From assembly GCA_017940955.1 (NCBI GenBank), contig JAGAXP010000220.1, forward strand, positions 1-36,105: 36,105 nt of DNA, written 5' to 3'. The notes beneath the pieces were generated by a model. It made no database searches and was not told the origin of the DNA. It worked only from the letters and a program-made list of their open reading frames with translations. Origin of the DNA: Oribacterium sp. (GTDB lineage Bacteria > Bacillota_A > Clostridia > Lachnospirales > Lachnospiraceae). Made by a program: the position numbers and the translations under genes. This document shows positions 1 to 8,097 of this stretch, piece by piece. Positions within the stretch are counted from its first letter, which is position 1; each line of letters starts with the position of its first letter.

Positions 1-99
1 CTCTCTTGAGAGCTTTTCATTAAGCTCCTTTGAAACCGCTTCTTTCTGGCAAAAATGCAATGTCTGACATAGGCATGCTGCCTTAACCCTTTTCATCAT
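1..99 (-). CDS. Partial CDS, unknown small protein (N-terminus only)
   Basis: An open frame reads off the left edge on the minus strand, beginning at the ATG complementary to 97-99. It gives 33 residues starting MMKRVKAACL and containing CQTLHF. A weak GAGG-like ribosome site (GCGAGGTTTA) lies just upstream; the second ATG at 94-96 is an equally possible start. Two Cys lie close together near the N-terminus. I recall the pattern KRVKAAC..QT.HF from short conserved clostridial proteins of unknown role, but I cannot name a function. The rest of the gene lies outside the window. Confidence 0.6.
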   Translation of the reverse strand, partial: MMKRVKAACLCQTLHFCQKEAVSKELNEKLSRE

Positions 100-127
100 T
101 AAACCTCGCTTTCTAGAATAAAAAAAA

Positions 128-165
128 GAGTAGCATAAACTGGCCTTACGCAGAATCTGCTACTC
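128..165. repeat. 8-bp inverted repeat upstream of the partial gene
   Basis: GAGTAGCA (128-135) is repeated inverted as TGCTACTC (158-165) around a 22-bp spacer. It sits about 30 bp upstream of the partial minus-strand gene, so it could be a 5' leader stem or an operator. No U-tract follows it, which argues against a terminator. Confidence 0.45.
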
Positions 166-499
166 GACTTGGTACTATTGTATCATTTTTATATTCTTTC
201 TTTCAAAGTACATATTTCACAAATATTTATAGCTGGTGTATTGTCAGAATCTCCCAATATCTGTTTAAAAATATGAACTTGGCTCACATTATTCCGCCCC
301 GATACATGCTCAGATCAAATTTGATCATTCAAAAATAATTTTAACTACCCCTCTTCGTTTCAGACTCATTTAAGCTTTTAGGGATATTATACGTCATGTA
401 AGAAATGAATTTCAGATCCTACAAACATTTAAATCGTTATGGATCACACCACACAACATCTATATGGGATACACTCCCGAAAGAAATGAGGATACTACT
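166..499. other. Non-coding stretch between two divergent genes
   Basis: AT-rich DNA between the partial minus-strand gene and the lipoprotein at 500. I see no convincing ORF, RNA gene or clear -35/-10 pair. A TATTAT-like box near 384 could be part of the lipoprotein promoter, but no good -35 element sits at the right distance. Confidence 0.4.
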
Positions 500-2164
500 A
501 TGAAGAAGAAAATACTTATGCTTATGGCAGCATCTATGCTTGCCACAAATGTTGTTGGCTGTAGTGCAGGGACAGAAATTCCTGTTGCTTCATCCGAAGA
601 TACTACTGAGAAGACTGAAACAAAGGCTGAAACCGAAGCGGAATCCGATACTACTGAAGCTGAAGATGCTACAGAAAAGTCTGCAGAAAAGTCAAGCTAC
701 GAGAACAGCGAAGATGGCGGGCATGCCATACATGCTGACGGCGAAGACATTAGCTACGAAAACATCAAAGTAAATAAGACCGGCGAATCCGGAAGTGAGG
801 AAGCTGATTTCTATGGGGACAATGCTGCCGTATTTGCTGAAAACGGCGCAACCTTAAACATTAAAAATGCCGAGATCACAACCGATGGCGGTCATGCCAA
901 TGCTGTCTTCAGTTACGGTGAAGGCACCACTGTAAATATTTCTGATTCTACCATAAGAACCGCTTCCAACAACTCCGGAGGTCTCATGACAACCGGTGGA
1001 GGAACCATGAATGCCGAGAACCTCGACATCATCACCCAGGGTGGATCATCGGCGGCTATCCGTTCCGACAGAGGCGGCGGAACCGTAAACGTGGACGGCG
1101 GATACTATGAAACCAACGGTTCCGGTTCTCCGGCTATTTATTCAACAGCTGATATCACAGTAAAGAATGCTGAGCTTGTTTCAAATGTAGCGCAGGGTGT
1201 TGTTGTTGAGGGCAAGAATTCTGTAGCCCTTGAAAATGTCAAAATGACTGCAAACAACATAAAGAAAAACAGCAAGAAATCTGACGTTTACCAGGCTGTA
1301 ATGCTCTATCAGTCAATGTCCGGTGATGCCGATGAAGGCACTGCTGTATTTAAGATGACAGGCGGTTCCCTCGTTAACAAGAATGGCGGTATATTCTATG
1401 TTAACAACACAACTGCCGAGATAGATATCGAAAATGTTGACTTCACTTATGCAAGTGATGACTTCCTTCGCATCGAAAAAGCCGGCTGGGGTTCAGAAGG
1501 CTCAAACGGCGGACAGGTTACATTTACTGCAGCAAAGCAGGAATTCGAAGGTAATACTGTTGTCGACAGCATTTCCACCCTCAATATGTACCTTAATGAC
1601 GGCACTCTTTACTCAGGTGCTATCAATACCGACGGTGCCGCAGGTGCGGTTTACGTAGAGATTTCCGAGGACTCCACATGGAAGCTGACAGGTGATTCAT
1701 ATATCACAAGTCTTTCCTGTGATGAGGATGCCATCGACCTTAACGGCTTTACACTTTATGTTAACGGAACTGCATATGAAGAAGGAACAAGTTCAACCGG
1801 AACAGCCGTTGAAGCCTACAAGAGTTCTTCTTCCGACAAGAACGGCAAGTCAGGCAAGGCTGAAAAACCCGACATGAAAGATAAATCCGGCAAGGGCGAA
1901 AAAGGATCTAAGCCTGATGGTGATCATGCGAAGTCAGGCAATAGTGAAAAACCTTCAGGAAAGCCATCCGGAAAACCTGATGGTAACAACTCAAAATCCG
2001 AAAGCGGTAAAACCGGTTCAAAACCTGACGGCGATCATGCGAAACCTGAAAACGGCAAAAAACCTTCAGGTAAACCCGACAGAAAGCCCGGATCATCAGC
2101 TGAGTACGGAGATCAGTCATCAGTTAACAGTGAAACATCTCAGGACAATTCTTCAAAGAATTAA
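500..2164 (+). CDS. Beta-helix-like surface lipoprotein with Lys/Gly/Pro/Ser-rich tail
   Basis: 554 residues. The start at 500 (MKKKILM) is preferred over an in-frame ATG at 464 because it gives a standard lipoprotein signal peptide ending VVGC and has AATGAGGA upstream. After the lipid Cys comes a Thr/Glu/Ser/Lys-rich linker (about residues 22-75). Next is a long region of short strand-turn repeats (about 80-430, such as AEITTDGG and SGGLMTTGGGTMNAENL) typical of right-handed parallel beta-helix proteins, then a low-complexity tail of KPSGKPDG / GDHAKS units. It is a clear paralogue of the protein at 31355-33076: both carry SSAAIRSDRGGG, NGSGSPA.YSTADI and YQSMSGD. It is probably displayed on the cell surface; a role in binding polysaccharide or matrix is inference only. 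No catalytic residues are recognised. Confidence 0.8.
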   Translation: MKKKILMLMAASMLATNVVGCSAGTEIPVASSEDTTEKTETKAETEAESDTTEAEDATEKSAEKSSYENSEDGGHAIHADGEDISYENIKVNKTGESGSEEADFYGDNAAVFAENGATLNIKNAEITTDGGHANAVFSYGEGTTVNISDSTIRTASNNSGGLMTTGGGTMNAENLDIITQGGSSAAIRSDRGGGTVNVDGGYYETNGSGSPAIYSTADITVKNAELVSNVAQGVVVEGKNSVALENVKMTANNIKKNSKKSDVYQAVMLYQSMSGDADEGTAVFKMTGGSLVNKNGGIFYVNNTTAEIDIENVDFTYASDDFLRIEKAGWGSEGSNGGQVTFTAAKQEFEGNTVVDSISTLNMYLNDGTLYSGAINTDGAAGAVYVEISEDSTWKLTGDSYITSLSCDEDAIDLNGFTLYVNGTAYEEGTSSTGTAVEAYKSSSSDKNGKSGKAEKPDMKDKSGKGEKGSKPDGDHAKSGNSEKPSGKPSGKPDGNNSKSESGKTGSKPDGDHAKPENGKKPSGKPDRKPGSSAEYGDQSSVNSETSQDNSSKN

Positions 2165-2210
2165 CCCTTACTACAATCCCATCTTTTTACACTATCACCC
2201 ACCTCAGTTC

Positions 2211-2244
2211 AAAAAGGCGGCCCCCCTCCGGGAACCGCCTTTCA
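2211..2244. terminator. Intrinsic terminator, probably bidirectional
   Basis: AGGCGG (2215-2220) pairs with CCGCCT (2235-2240) across a C/G-rich loop. It is preceded by AAAAA and followed by TT, and lies between the convergent genes ending at 2164 and 2246. Confidence 0.7.
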
Positions 2245-2245
2245 A

Positions 2246-2638
2246 CTAACTATTCTCTCTATTTTCTCTCCTTTTACGTCGCTGCTCCCGGTTGTTTTTC
2301 TCAGATTCAAAAATCTCTACCGCCGCATCCGTGAGTTCATCCGGCCATACTTTACCGCTTGAAATCACCTTTGCCCATGGACATAATTTTTCATAATCGT
2401 GATCGAATACAACCGTATATGGTGGGCCGCATCTGTCATCCACATCCATATACAGATGCCTTCCCTCAGTTATCAGCTTATAAACATCGATTTCTCTTGC
2501 GCCGTCTTCCAACTGATCATATATTTCCTTTGTTATTTCATACAAATTGTAGGCGCCCGGTCCACCACGTTCGGCTGTATAAAGATTTCTTTCTTCATCA
2601 TAGCAGGCTTTCCAACCTAATCCTTTTTTGAATTCCAT
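2246..2638 (-). CDS. Hypothetical small protein
   Basis: 130 residues starting MEFKKGLGWKACYDEE. This start is chosen because AAGGAGG lies 6 nt upstream; in-frame ATGs further upstream would overlap that ribosome site. The protein is soluble and acidic in the middle, with a highly charged C-terminal tail (KNNREQRRKRRENRENS). Visible segments include TAERGGPGAYNLYEIT and YMDVDDRCGPPYTVVFDHDYEKLCPW. I do not recognise a family. It lies 39 bp downstream of the DUF1294 gene on the same strand and is probably co-transcribed with it. Confidence 0.75.
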   Translation of the reverse strand: MEFKKGLGWKACYDEERNLYTAERGGPGAYNLYEITKEIYDQLEDGAREIDVYKLITEGRHLYMDVDDRCGPPYTVVFDHDYEKLCPWAKVISSGKVWPDELTDAAVEIFESEKNNREQRRKRRENRENS

Positions 2639-2677
2639 GATCATCCTCCTTACGACATGCTCCAACGGTTAAAAGTA

Positions 2678-2941
2678 TTATTTCTTTAGAACTGTAACCA
2701 ATATAATCTGCAGAATAACTATCACCGGTATACCATATCGAAAATACCAATGCCTGGTTTTATGATGAAAAAAATGCATCCCGAAAAATGCTCCTACACT
2801 GCCTCCGATTACCGCCACAAGAATAAGCTCTTTCTCACTGATACGCCATCTTCCTTTCCGCGCCTTTTCCTTATCGATACCGTACAACAGGAAGGCAATG
2901 ACATTTATCACAATCAGATATGGAATTGATACATCGATCAT
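2678..2941 (-). CDS. DUF1294 family small membrane protein
   Basis: 87 residues with hydrophobic segments at about 5-20 and 68-85, plus a more amphipathic one at about 38-55. It shows the DUF1294 pattern: an N-terminal hydrophobic helix followed by YGIDKEKAR, then GRWRISEKELILVAVIGGS, a GMHFFHHKTRH block and a final hydrophobic helix. The length fits the family. The biochemical role of DUF1294 is unknown to me. The start follows AAAGGAAAT. It is upstream of, and probably in one operon with, the hypothetical gene ending at 2246. Confidence 0.85.
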   Translation of the reverse strand: MIDVSIPYLIVINVIAFLLYGIDKEKARKGRWRISEKELILVAVIGGSVGAFFGMHFFHHKTRHWYFRYGIPVIVILQIILVTVLKK

Positions 2942-2998
2942 TGTTAACGTATTTCCTTTTTATAATCACTGATTTATAAAACCTGGTACCATAATTCC

Positions 2999-3035
2999 CT
3001 GACTGCTCCCACGGGAAAGCCCGTGTGAGCAGTCA
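2999..3035. terminator. Strong hairpin downstream of the carboxylesterase gene
   Basis: CTGACTGCTC pairs with GAGCAGTCAG, and inside it CACGGG pairs with CCCGTG around AAAG, with one mismatch between the two stems. It lies just after the stop codon of the minus-strand esterase. The U-tract expected on the minus strand is missing, so termination is likely but not certain. Confidence 0.65.
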
Positions 3036-3041
3036 GATTAC

Positions 3042-4682
3042 CTACTTGCGCGCGGCGACGATATCTGCAAGGTAACAGGGCGTAAAGTACTTGTCCATGA
3101 ACTGGTAGTAACCGAGCAATGGGAGCACAGCCTTGTACTGATCGGCAAGAAGATCCTTCTTGATACGTATGTCGCCAGGTCCGGCGATGTCCAGGACGTT
3201 CTGTTCCTCTGCCGAGTATGCCTTCCATTCAATCCGGTCGGTCGAAGGATTGCCGCAGCGAGCGAAATTGGTCCACGTCTGCTGAACAGCTTTGTAGATC
3301 TCATCGGAGATGTTTGTGCCGTTAAAGGAGCTGTTCGTACCGATGTCACGAAGGTTGAACACGAATATGAGTTCTACAGAATGTGCTGCGCCTATATCCG
3401 CATTGCTGCCCGGGTATGACCAGTAGTAGCAGAACGTCTTGTTGAATGCGCTCTGAACGTCGAGCTGCTGAAGCATCGGAATCCTGAACATGAGCTCATC
3501 TATGAATTCCGTTTCGATAAGTCCGGGTTCCCGGAACCTGCAGACCCGCTGGAACTCCTCATAATACTTCTTGTCCTCTTCTTTCAGGTAGGGAACCGCG
3601 TCGCCCACAGCGCGCTGGGCGAATAGCTTTTGTTCTTCCAGGCTCAGCATAGCACCCTCTCCCATGAACAATCTGGCCTCATCGGCCGTACTGCCTGCCA
3701 TGATTGATATGTGCTTTGCGTAGCCTTTCCGGTACAACTCGATGGGAGCCTCAGGGAGCACCTCAGTTCCATAATATGGACAGGAAGTGAACTTGCCTAC
3801 CGCTTCAACATACGCTTTTTGGAGATCCTCTTCGCTCAATGCCATGATGTCTTCCATGGTTTTGCAGCCGGTGTACTCGAGCAGTGCCTTAGTTTTGCCC
3901 TGCGCGGATTCGCAGTCAACCGGGAAGGCCAGACCGGTTGAGCCGCTCTGGGCGATAACCTTCTGGAAATATCGGTTCGCTTCCTTCATGACCGGCAAAA
4001 TGGATACCGAACCGCCTCCGGCGCTTTGTCCGAAGATGGTCACGTTGTCGGGGTCACCTCCGAATGCTGCGATGTTCTCGTGCACCCATCTGAGTGCCAT
4101 TGCCTGGTCCAGCAGGCCGTTACAGGGCGCTGTCTTGAAGTTTTCTCCGCCCGGCACCGACGAAAAATCCATGAAGCCGTACATATTCAGTCGGTAATTG
4201 ATATTCACCATGATGATGTCGCTTTGCGCCTGGACGAGATTGGCTCCTGTGTAGGAGATCTGCGAGCCTGAGCCGACGACATACGCACCGCCATGGATCC
4301 ATACCATTACCGGCTTTTTCTCGGTCTTATCGTCGGCATTGACCCAGATGTTCAGGTAGAGGCAGTCCTCGGACATCAGCTTCTGTATGCAATCCTCATA
4401 GCCGAGTGAGCCGTAAGCACCCTTTCCATAGTACCTGGCTTCAAAGACACGGTCGCTTGTGTCCACGTATTCCGGTGCCTTGAAGCGTCGCTCGCCCACA
4501 GGTGGCTTAGCGTAGGGGATGCCCAGCCACGACGCAACACCGTTATTCTCGGTTCCAACGAAGGTTCCGTTTACGCATTTCACCGCATGAGCCTTGTCGT
4601 AGTCTCCGGTGATTTCGCTGTTCAGGCACTCGTACGGCTCGAAAATAGCCAGATCCTTAAACTCTCTTTTCTTGTCACTCAT
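3042..4682 (-). CDS. Type-B carboxylesterase (COesterase family), apparently active
   Basis: 546 residues from MSDKKREF, with AAAGGAG upstream. It hydrolyses carboxylic esters, perhaps plant cell-wall acyl esters, acting in the cytoplasm because no signal peptide is seen. All family hallmarks are present: GIPYAKPPVGERRF near the N-terminus, EDCLYLNIW, the oxyanion loop HGGA (His about 130), the nucleophile elbow GQSAGGG with Ser about 220, acid Glu about 335 (STADEAR) and catalytic His about 434 (GAAHSVEL). Length matches the family. It is followed by a strong hairpin. Its base composition is visibly richer in G+C than the flanking genes, suggesting a different origin. The neighbour at 4982-6901 is a homologue that has lost the catalytic Ser and His. 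The exact substrate cannot be read from the sequence. Confidence 0.92.
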   Translation of the reverse strand: MSDKKREFKDLAIFEPYECLNSEITGDYDKAHAVKCVNGTFVGTENNGVASWLGIPYAKPPVGERRFKAPEYVDTSDRVFEARYYGKGAYGSLGYEDCIQKLMSEDCLYLNIWVNADDKTEKKPVMVWIHGGAYVVGSGSQISYTGANLVQAQSDIIMVNINYRLNMYGFMDFSSVPGGENFKTAPCNGLLDQAMALRWVHENIAAFGGDPDNVTIFGQSAGGGSVSILPVMKEANRYFQKVIAQSGSTGLAFPVDCESAQGKTKALLEYTGCKTMEDIMALSEEDLQKAYVEAVGKFTSCPYYGTEVLPEAPIELYRKGYAKHISIMAGSTADEARLFMGEGAMLSLEEQKLFAQRAVGDAVPYLKEEDKKYYEEFQRVCRFREPGLIETEFIDELMFRIPMLQQLDVQSAFNKTFCYYWSYPGSNADIGAAHSVELIFVFNLRDIGTNSSFNGTNISDEIYKAVQQTWTNFARCGNPSTDRIEWKAYSAEEQNVLDIAGPGDIRIKKDLLADQYKAVLPLLGYYQFMDKYFTPCYLADIVAARK

Positions 4683-4883
4683 TGTTTTCTCCTTTAAATA
4701 TTTTTCAAGCTTATTAATATGCTGCTTTTTATGACTTTCTCTGGTAAGTCGGCTACAACAGATGTAATTTGACATGAAAATATTATAATGAATATGGCGC
4801 CAAATTACCACCCGAATACGATTTGCAAAAATAATTTTTATTTAAAAACAAATTCTATATGATTTACAGTTCATCTAAACATA

Positions 4884-4943
4884 AAAATTGCCCGAGCCGG
4901 CGATCCGTTTTTTATGGATATTCGCCGGCTTGGACAATTTTTT
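4884..4943 (-). terminator. Intrinsic terminator of the pseudo-esterase gene
   Basis: Long stem AATTG.CC.AGCCGGCGA pairing with TCGCCGGCT.GG.CAATT around a 17-nt loop, followed on the minus strand by a T-tract. It lies about 40 bp after the stop of the gene at 4982 and separates the two esterase-like genes into different transcripts. Confidence 0.8.
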
Positions 4944-4981
4944 CTGATATATTTTTTTAAATACAATAATACTTTGTGGGC

Positions 4982-6901
4982 TTAATCACACATGATCTTT
5001 CCGTCCGATACGGTAAGATCCCCGGGAAATGCCTTCCATTTAAGCGCATCAACCCCCTTGATCTCGTTAGTATACAGCTGCATGGACTCTCCTTTTATAA
5101 ATTTGAGTAAAAATGTCTGAAGTATTAATGACAAATCTTTGTTCATCACACTGCCATACATACGTAAACCATTACTGTTTCCCAGGAGTGTCGCCACTGC
5201 ATCAACCGACCCCGAACCCAGCTTTTCGAGTACCGGTTTCTCATCCCAGTACATAACATATACTCTGCTTCCGCCCTCGGAAAGACTTACCGCAACCCGG
5301 TAAATACTAAGGGCGAGCCACTCTTCTACAAGCTTTGACTTTGTATCAAGTTTAGCTGAAGCATCCGCCTGTGTCCGGATATATTCCTGTACCGCATCAA
5401 CTATCGGACCATTAATGCTGCTTTTGATCTCGGACATAGTTTCGGATATGAGAACCTCATAATTCTTTTTCCCGACAAATGAGCGAAAAACTGAAGTTTC
5501 ATTACTTGGAATGCCAATGATGAAATCTATGTCTGAAGCATATCCTTCCCGGTAGGCATGGTACAGATCAGCAGGAAAACATGTTCCGTCGCAGACAGGT
5601 CCGCAAAAGTCCTTCCAAAGCTTTTGTGATGCATCCTTCAATGATCTCATATCAAGCCGGACAAGCTCATCCATCGTCTTTGTATTTGTCTCTTTTAACA
5701 GATTCTCTGCCAGGATTTGTGATCCGTCCGGCGTGTCATATATCATTTCAGGACTGCCAAAAAATACAAAAGCTTTATTAAACAGCCCCGTAACACGCTT
5801 ATCAGCTGTGAGCATACAGATAGATGCCGCTCCGGACTCAAATCCAATTACCGAAATCTTTTCAGGATCACCTCCGAATGCAGCTATATTTTCTTTGATC
5901 CATTTAAGTGCCGCAATCTGATCAAGAAGCCCCAGATTTAATGCGTCAGGGTAAGCCTCTCCTCCCGGGACAGTTGAAAAATCGATAAATCCGAATATAC
6001 CAAGGCGGTAATTGAAGCTGATAAATACAACATCCGGATGGGATCCGGCATAATTGTAACCATCAAGCAGGGGATCGGCAGATCCTCCGGAAGTAAAATC
6101 GCCGTGGTGGAACAGCACAAGAACGGGCTTTTTTGATCCTCCTGTTTTTTTAGTTCCTGTAAAAATATTTAAATAAAGACAGTCTTCACTCTGCCTGTGA
6201 AGCTTTAAGATCACTCCACTATGCTCGACCTGTATGGCCGAAGCTCCGAAATTTACAGCTTCAAATACATTCTCCGATGAAGGAAGCGGTTCGGGAGCCT
6301 TCCATCTGAGTTCACCAACCGGTGGCTTTGCATAAGGAATCCCAAGATATCGGATTACGTTCTTTTGCTTTTCTCCGACGAAGATACCGGTTCTTGTTTT
6401 TACTGCGCAGTCTTTATCGTATTCACCGGTTATAACCCGGTTCTGCATGTTGGTTTCCTCGATATCTTCTTTTTTCACATCGAATATAAATCCTTCACTT
6501 CCATCCCCGTAAAGCTTTCGGATCTTCCGTATGTGGTATGCACGTAAGAGAAGATTTATTACAAAACCGATAACGGGAAGCCCGATGACAAATGCGGACT
6601 CTTCCATTATGTAAGCAAGCATTGATACACCCATCCATCTTACAGAAATACACTGGGCAGTCACAACAATCAGAAAAATCATCACAAAAGTAATTGCACG
6701 GTTTATTGGCTTTTTCTGGACAGCCTTACTGAAGACGATAGCGCTTATGAGCTCTTCAAGAGCAATTCCCAGAACAAAACATGCCGCTATACATGCGGGT
6801 TGCGGCCAGCCAAGATGGTATGCGATGTTTTCGCCAAAGCCATAACCCAGCGCAGCAATGAATGCGACCATGAAATCATCAATTGTAAATAATCTTTTCA
6901 T
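4982..6901 (-). CDS. Membrane-anchored carboxylesterase homologue lacking catalytic Ser and His
   Basis: 639 residues from MKRLFTIDDF (AGGAG upstream). The N-terminal 125 residues hold about four hydrophobic helices; the rest is a type-B carboxylesterase fold (GIPYAKPPVGELRWKAP, EDCLYLNIF, NYRLGIFGFIDFSTVPGG, LLDQIAALKWIKENIAAFGGDP). The nucleophile elbow is GFESGAAS instead of GQSAGGGS, placing Glu where Ser should be (residue about 355). The oxyanion loop is HHGD instead of HGGA. The region that should carry the catalytic His (about residues 555-580, WDEKPVLEKLGSGSVDAV) contains no His. A Glu at the acid position (SNETSVF) remains. By family knowledge this should not hydrolyse esters normally, so a binding or sensing role, as in neuroligin-like non-catalytic members, is inferred. 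It has its own terminator. Confidence 0.85.
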   Translation of the reverse strand: MKRLFTIDDFMVAFIAALGYGFGENIAYHLGWPQPACIAACFVLGIALEELISAIVFSKAVQKKPINRAITFVMIFLIVVTAQCISVRWMGVSMLAYIMEESAFVIGLPVIGFVINLLLRAYHIRKIRKLYGDGSEGFIFDVKKEDIEETNMQNRVITGEYDKDCAVKTRTGIFVGEKQKNVIRYLGIPYAKPPVGELRWKAPEPLPSSENVFEAVNFGASAIQVEHSGVILKLHRQSEDCLYLNIFTGTKKTGGSKKPVLVLFHHGDFTSGGSADPLLDGYNYAGSHPDVVFISFNYRLGIFGFIDFSTVPGGEAYPDALNLGLLDQIAALKWIKENIAAFGGDPEKISVIGFESGAASICMLTADKRVTGLFNKAFVFFGSPEMIYDTPDGSQILAENLLKETNTKTMDELVRLDMRSLKDASQKLWKDFCGPVCDGTCFPADLYHAYREGYASDIDFIIGIPSNETSVFRSFVGKKNYEVLISETMSEIKSSINGPIVDAVQEYIRTQADASAKLDTKSKLVEEWLALSIYRVAVSLSEGGSRVYVMYWDEKPVLEKLGSGSVDAVATLLGNSNGLRMYGSVMNKDLSLILQTFLLKFIKGESMQLYTNEIKGVDALKWKAFPGDLTVSDGKIMCD

Positions 6902-7020
6902 AATACTCTCCTGATCGTGTAGACGGATTTCAATACTGCTTAACCGCTTAATAGATATCATTTAGCTTGCTGCGCCAGGGCCCTTTCTTAGGGTGAACTT
7001 ACTCTTCAAATAATGCTTCC

Positions 7021-7440
7021 TTAATCATTAAATTCTACACGCTGCATAAATTCCAGTGGAGTATATGCTGGTATTGAGCTCTTCATGAAGTCTTTTACAT
7101 TTCTTGTGATGATAAAATCAGCATCAATTCTTTTAGCCGTTTCCATCTGAACAGCATCTTCAAAGTCTTTTTGCTTTTTTATAAGAGCGTTTTTCACATC
7201 TTCTTCAGTCAGATCCTCAAATGTAAAGATCAAGGATAGGGCTTTGTAAGTTTCTTCGATTTTCTCAGGAGTAAGCTCTCTTCTTAGGATATAGACCATA
7301 TTCATGAAGGTAAGTACAGAAACGTATCCTGTAACTTTACGAGTCTCACACAGCTTCCAAATGATAGCAGAATATTTATAATGAGGTTCTCTCTTCTGAA
7401 GAACATCGAGTATTATATTTGCATCAATCAGTAATTTCAT
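7021..7440 (-). CDS. PIN-domain toxin (VapC-like ribonuclease)
   Basis: 139 residues. It begins LLIDANIILDVL, the first PIN acidic motif (Asp6), and continues with KKQKDFEDAVQ and ADFIITRNVKDF, the conserved acidic and TRN-x-x-DF motifs of PIN nucleases that bind Mg and cut RNA. The start codon overlaps the end of the upstream antitoxin gene by 17 bp, the usual tight coupling of toxin-antitoxin pairs. Target RNA is unknown. Placed near the replication origin, it probably stabilises the replicon by post-segregational killing or tunes growth under stress. Confidence 0.88.
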   Translation of the reverse strand: MKLLIDANIILDVLQKREPHYKYSAIIWKLCETRKVTGYVSVLTFMNMVYILRRELTPEKIEETYKALSLIFTFEDLTEEDVKNALIKKQKDFEDAVQMETAKRIDADFIITRNVKDFMKSSIPAYTPLEFMQRVEFND

Positions 7441-7666
7441 ATTTCTCTTTTAAAGCTTCCTCTCTGGCATCTTCATACTCATAGTTACCCTTTAAAAGTC
7501 CTGTGAGAGAATCTGTAAGGTAAGACACTGTTTTAGCTTTAGGAATTAATCTGCCTACTTCCTGTCCGTTCTTTGTTATAATAACTTCATTGCCATTTAT
7601 GACCATCTGCAAGTATTTGCCAAACTGATTTTTCATTTCTGTAGCGGTTGCCATTGCTTCTACCAT
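7424..7666 (-). CDS. Phd/YefM-type antitoxin
   Basis: 80 residues. The N-terminal half (MVEAMATATEMKNQFGKYLQMVINGNEVIITKNGQEVGRLIP, split here as the TATEMKNQF helix and the EVIITKNGQEVGRLIP strand pair) is the Phd/YefM DNA-binding fold. The acidic C-terminal part (NYEYEDAREEALKEKYEI) would wrap the toxin. GAAAGGGGG precedes the ATG. It is the first gene of a two-gene operon with the PIN toxin, which it overlaps by 17 bp. By family rule it represses its own promoter, and an inverted repeat at 7684-7722 is a fitting operator. Confidence 0.88.
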   Translation of the reverse strand: MVEAMATATEMKNQFGKYLQMVINGNEVIITKNGQEVGRLIPKAKTVSYLTDSLTGLLKGNYEYEDAREEALKEKYEITD

Positions 7667-7683
7667 GATAACAGCCCCCTTTC

Positions 7684-7722
7684 GTATTAGCTAATTTGAT
7701 TGTAACATAAATCAACTAATAC
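7684..7722 (-). promoter_or_regulatory. Operator/promoter of the toxin-antitoxin operon
   Basis: GTATTAG (7684-7690) is repeated inverted as CTAATAC (7716-7722), with an inner TTGATT/AATCAA pair. On the minus strand a TTGATT box lies about 17 bp from an AGCTAAT box, so the promoter overlaps the repeat, as expected for autorepression by a Phd-type antitoxin. Confidence 0.55.
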
Positions 7723-7818
7723 TCAATAATGTTTTTGTCCATCACTTATTAGATGAAATCTAAAAATATACAAATCCCGCAAAAAACGTTGTTGTCATGC
7801 GGCTTTGACCGCAATTAG

Positions 7819-7839
7819 GAATTATTCTGTGAATAATTC
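7819..7839. repeat. Perfect 9+3+9 palindrome
   Basis: GAATTATTC (7819-7827), TGT, GAATAATTC (7831-7839). It could be a protein-binding site; no gene is directly downstream. Confidence 0.5.
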
Positions 7840-7853
7840 AGGTTAATTTATAA

Positions 7854-7982
7854 TGTTTCACAATTTTAAAAAATATGTTTCACAATGTTCCGAAATACTA
7901 TATATTGTACATTAATCACCATTAAACAACTCTATATTGTATCTTTCTTTTCTTCCCAAATACTTCTTGCTCTATGTTTCAC
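7854..7982 (+). repeat. Three direct TGTTTCAC octamers
   Basis: TGTTTCAC occurs at 7854-7861, 7876-7883 and 7975-7982, all in the same orientation; the first two are 22 bp apart. This octamer is one half of the canonical chromosomal parS palindrome, but no full parS is formed. The match may be chance in AT-rich DNA. Confidence 0.35.
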
Positions 7983-8080
7983 GCCACTGTCTCCCTTTCG
8001 TTTACGCTAAATATTTTATAAAATTTATAATTGTTTTATATTTATACCATGTGTATTTTATTATATCCAGAACGCTCGTT

Positions 8081-8097
8081 TGTGAACCCGGTTCACA
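8081..8097. promoter_or_regulatory. Candidate parS-like site 1
   Basis: Perfect 17-bp palindrome TGTGAAC-CCG-GTTCACA about 0.93 kb upstream of parA. Two near-identical copies follow at 8361 and 8388. Repeated palindromes next to a parAB operon are typical of ParB centromere sites. A repressor operator is the alternative. Confidence 0.55.

Noticed and set aside
464..499. Upstream start for the first lipoprotein
   Set aside because: It would add twelve residues before the signal peptide and has no ribosome site; the ATG at 500 gives a normal lipoprotein signal.
4740..4800. TTGACA and TATAAT boxes on the plus strand upstream of the esterase
   Set aside because: The spacing is only 9 bp and the direction is away from the gene, so it is not a usable promoter.
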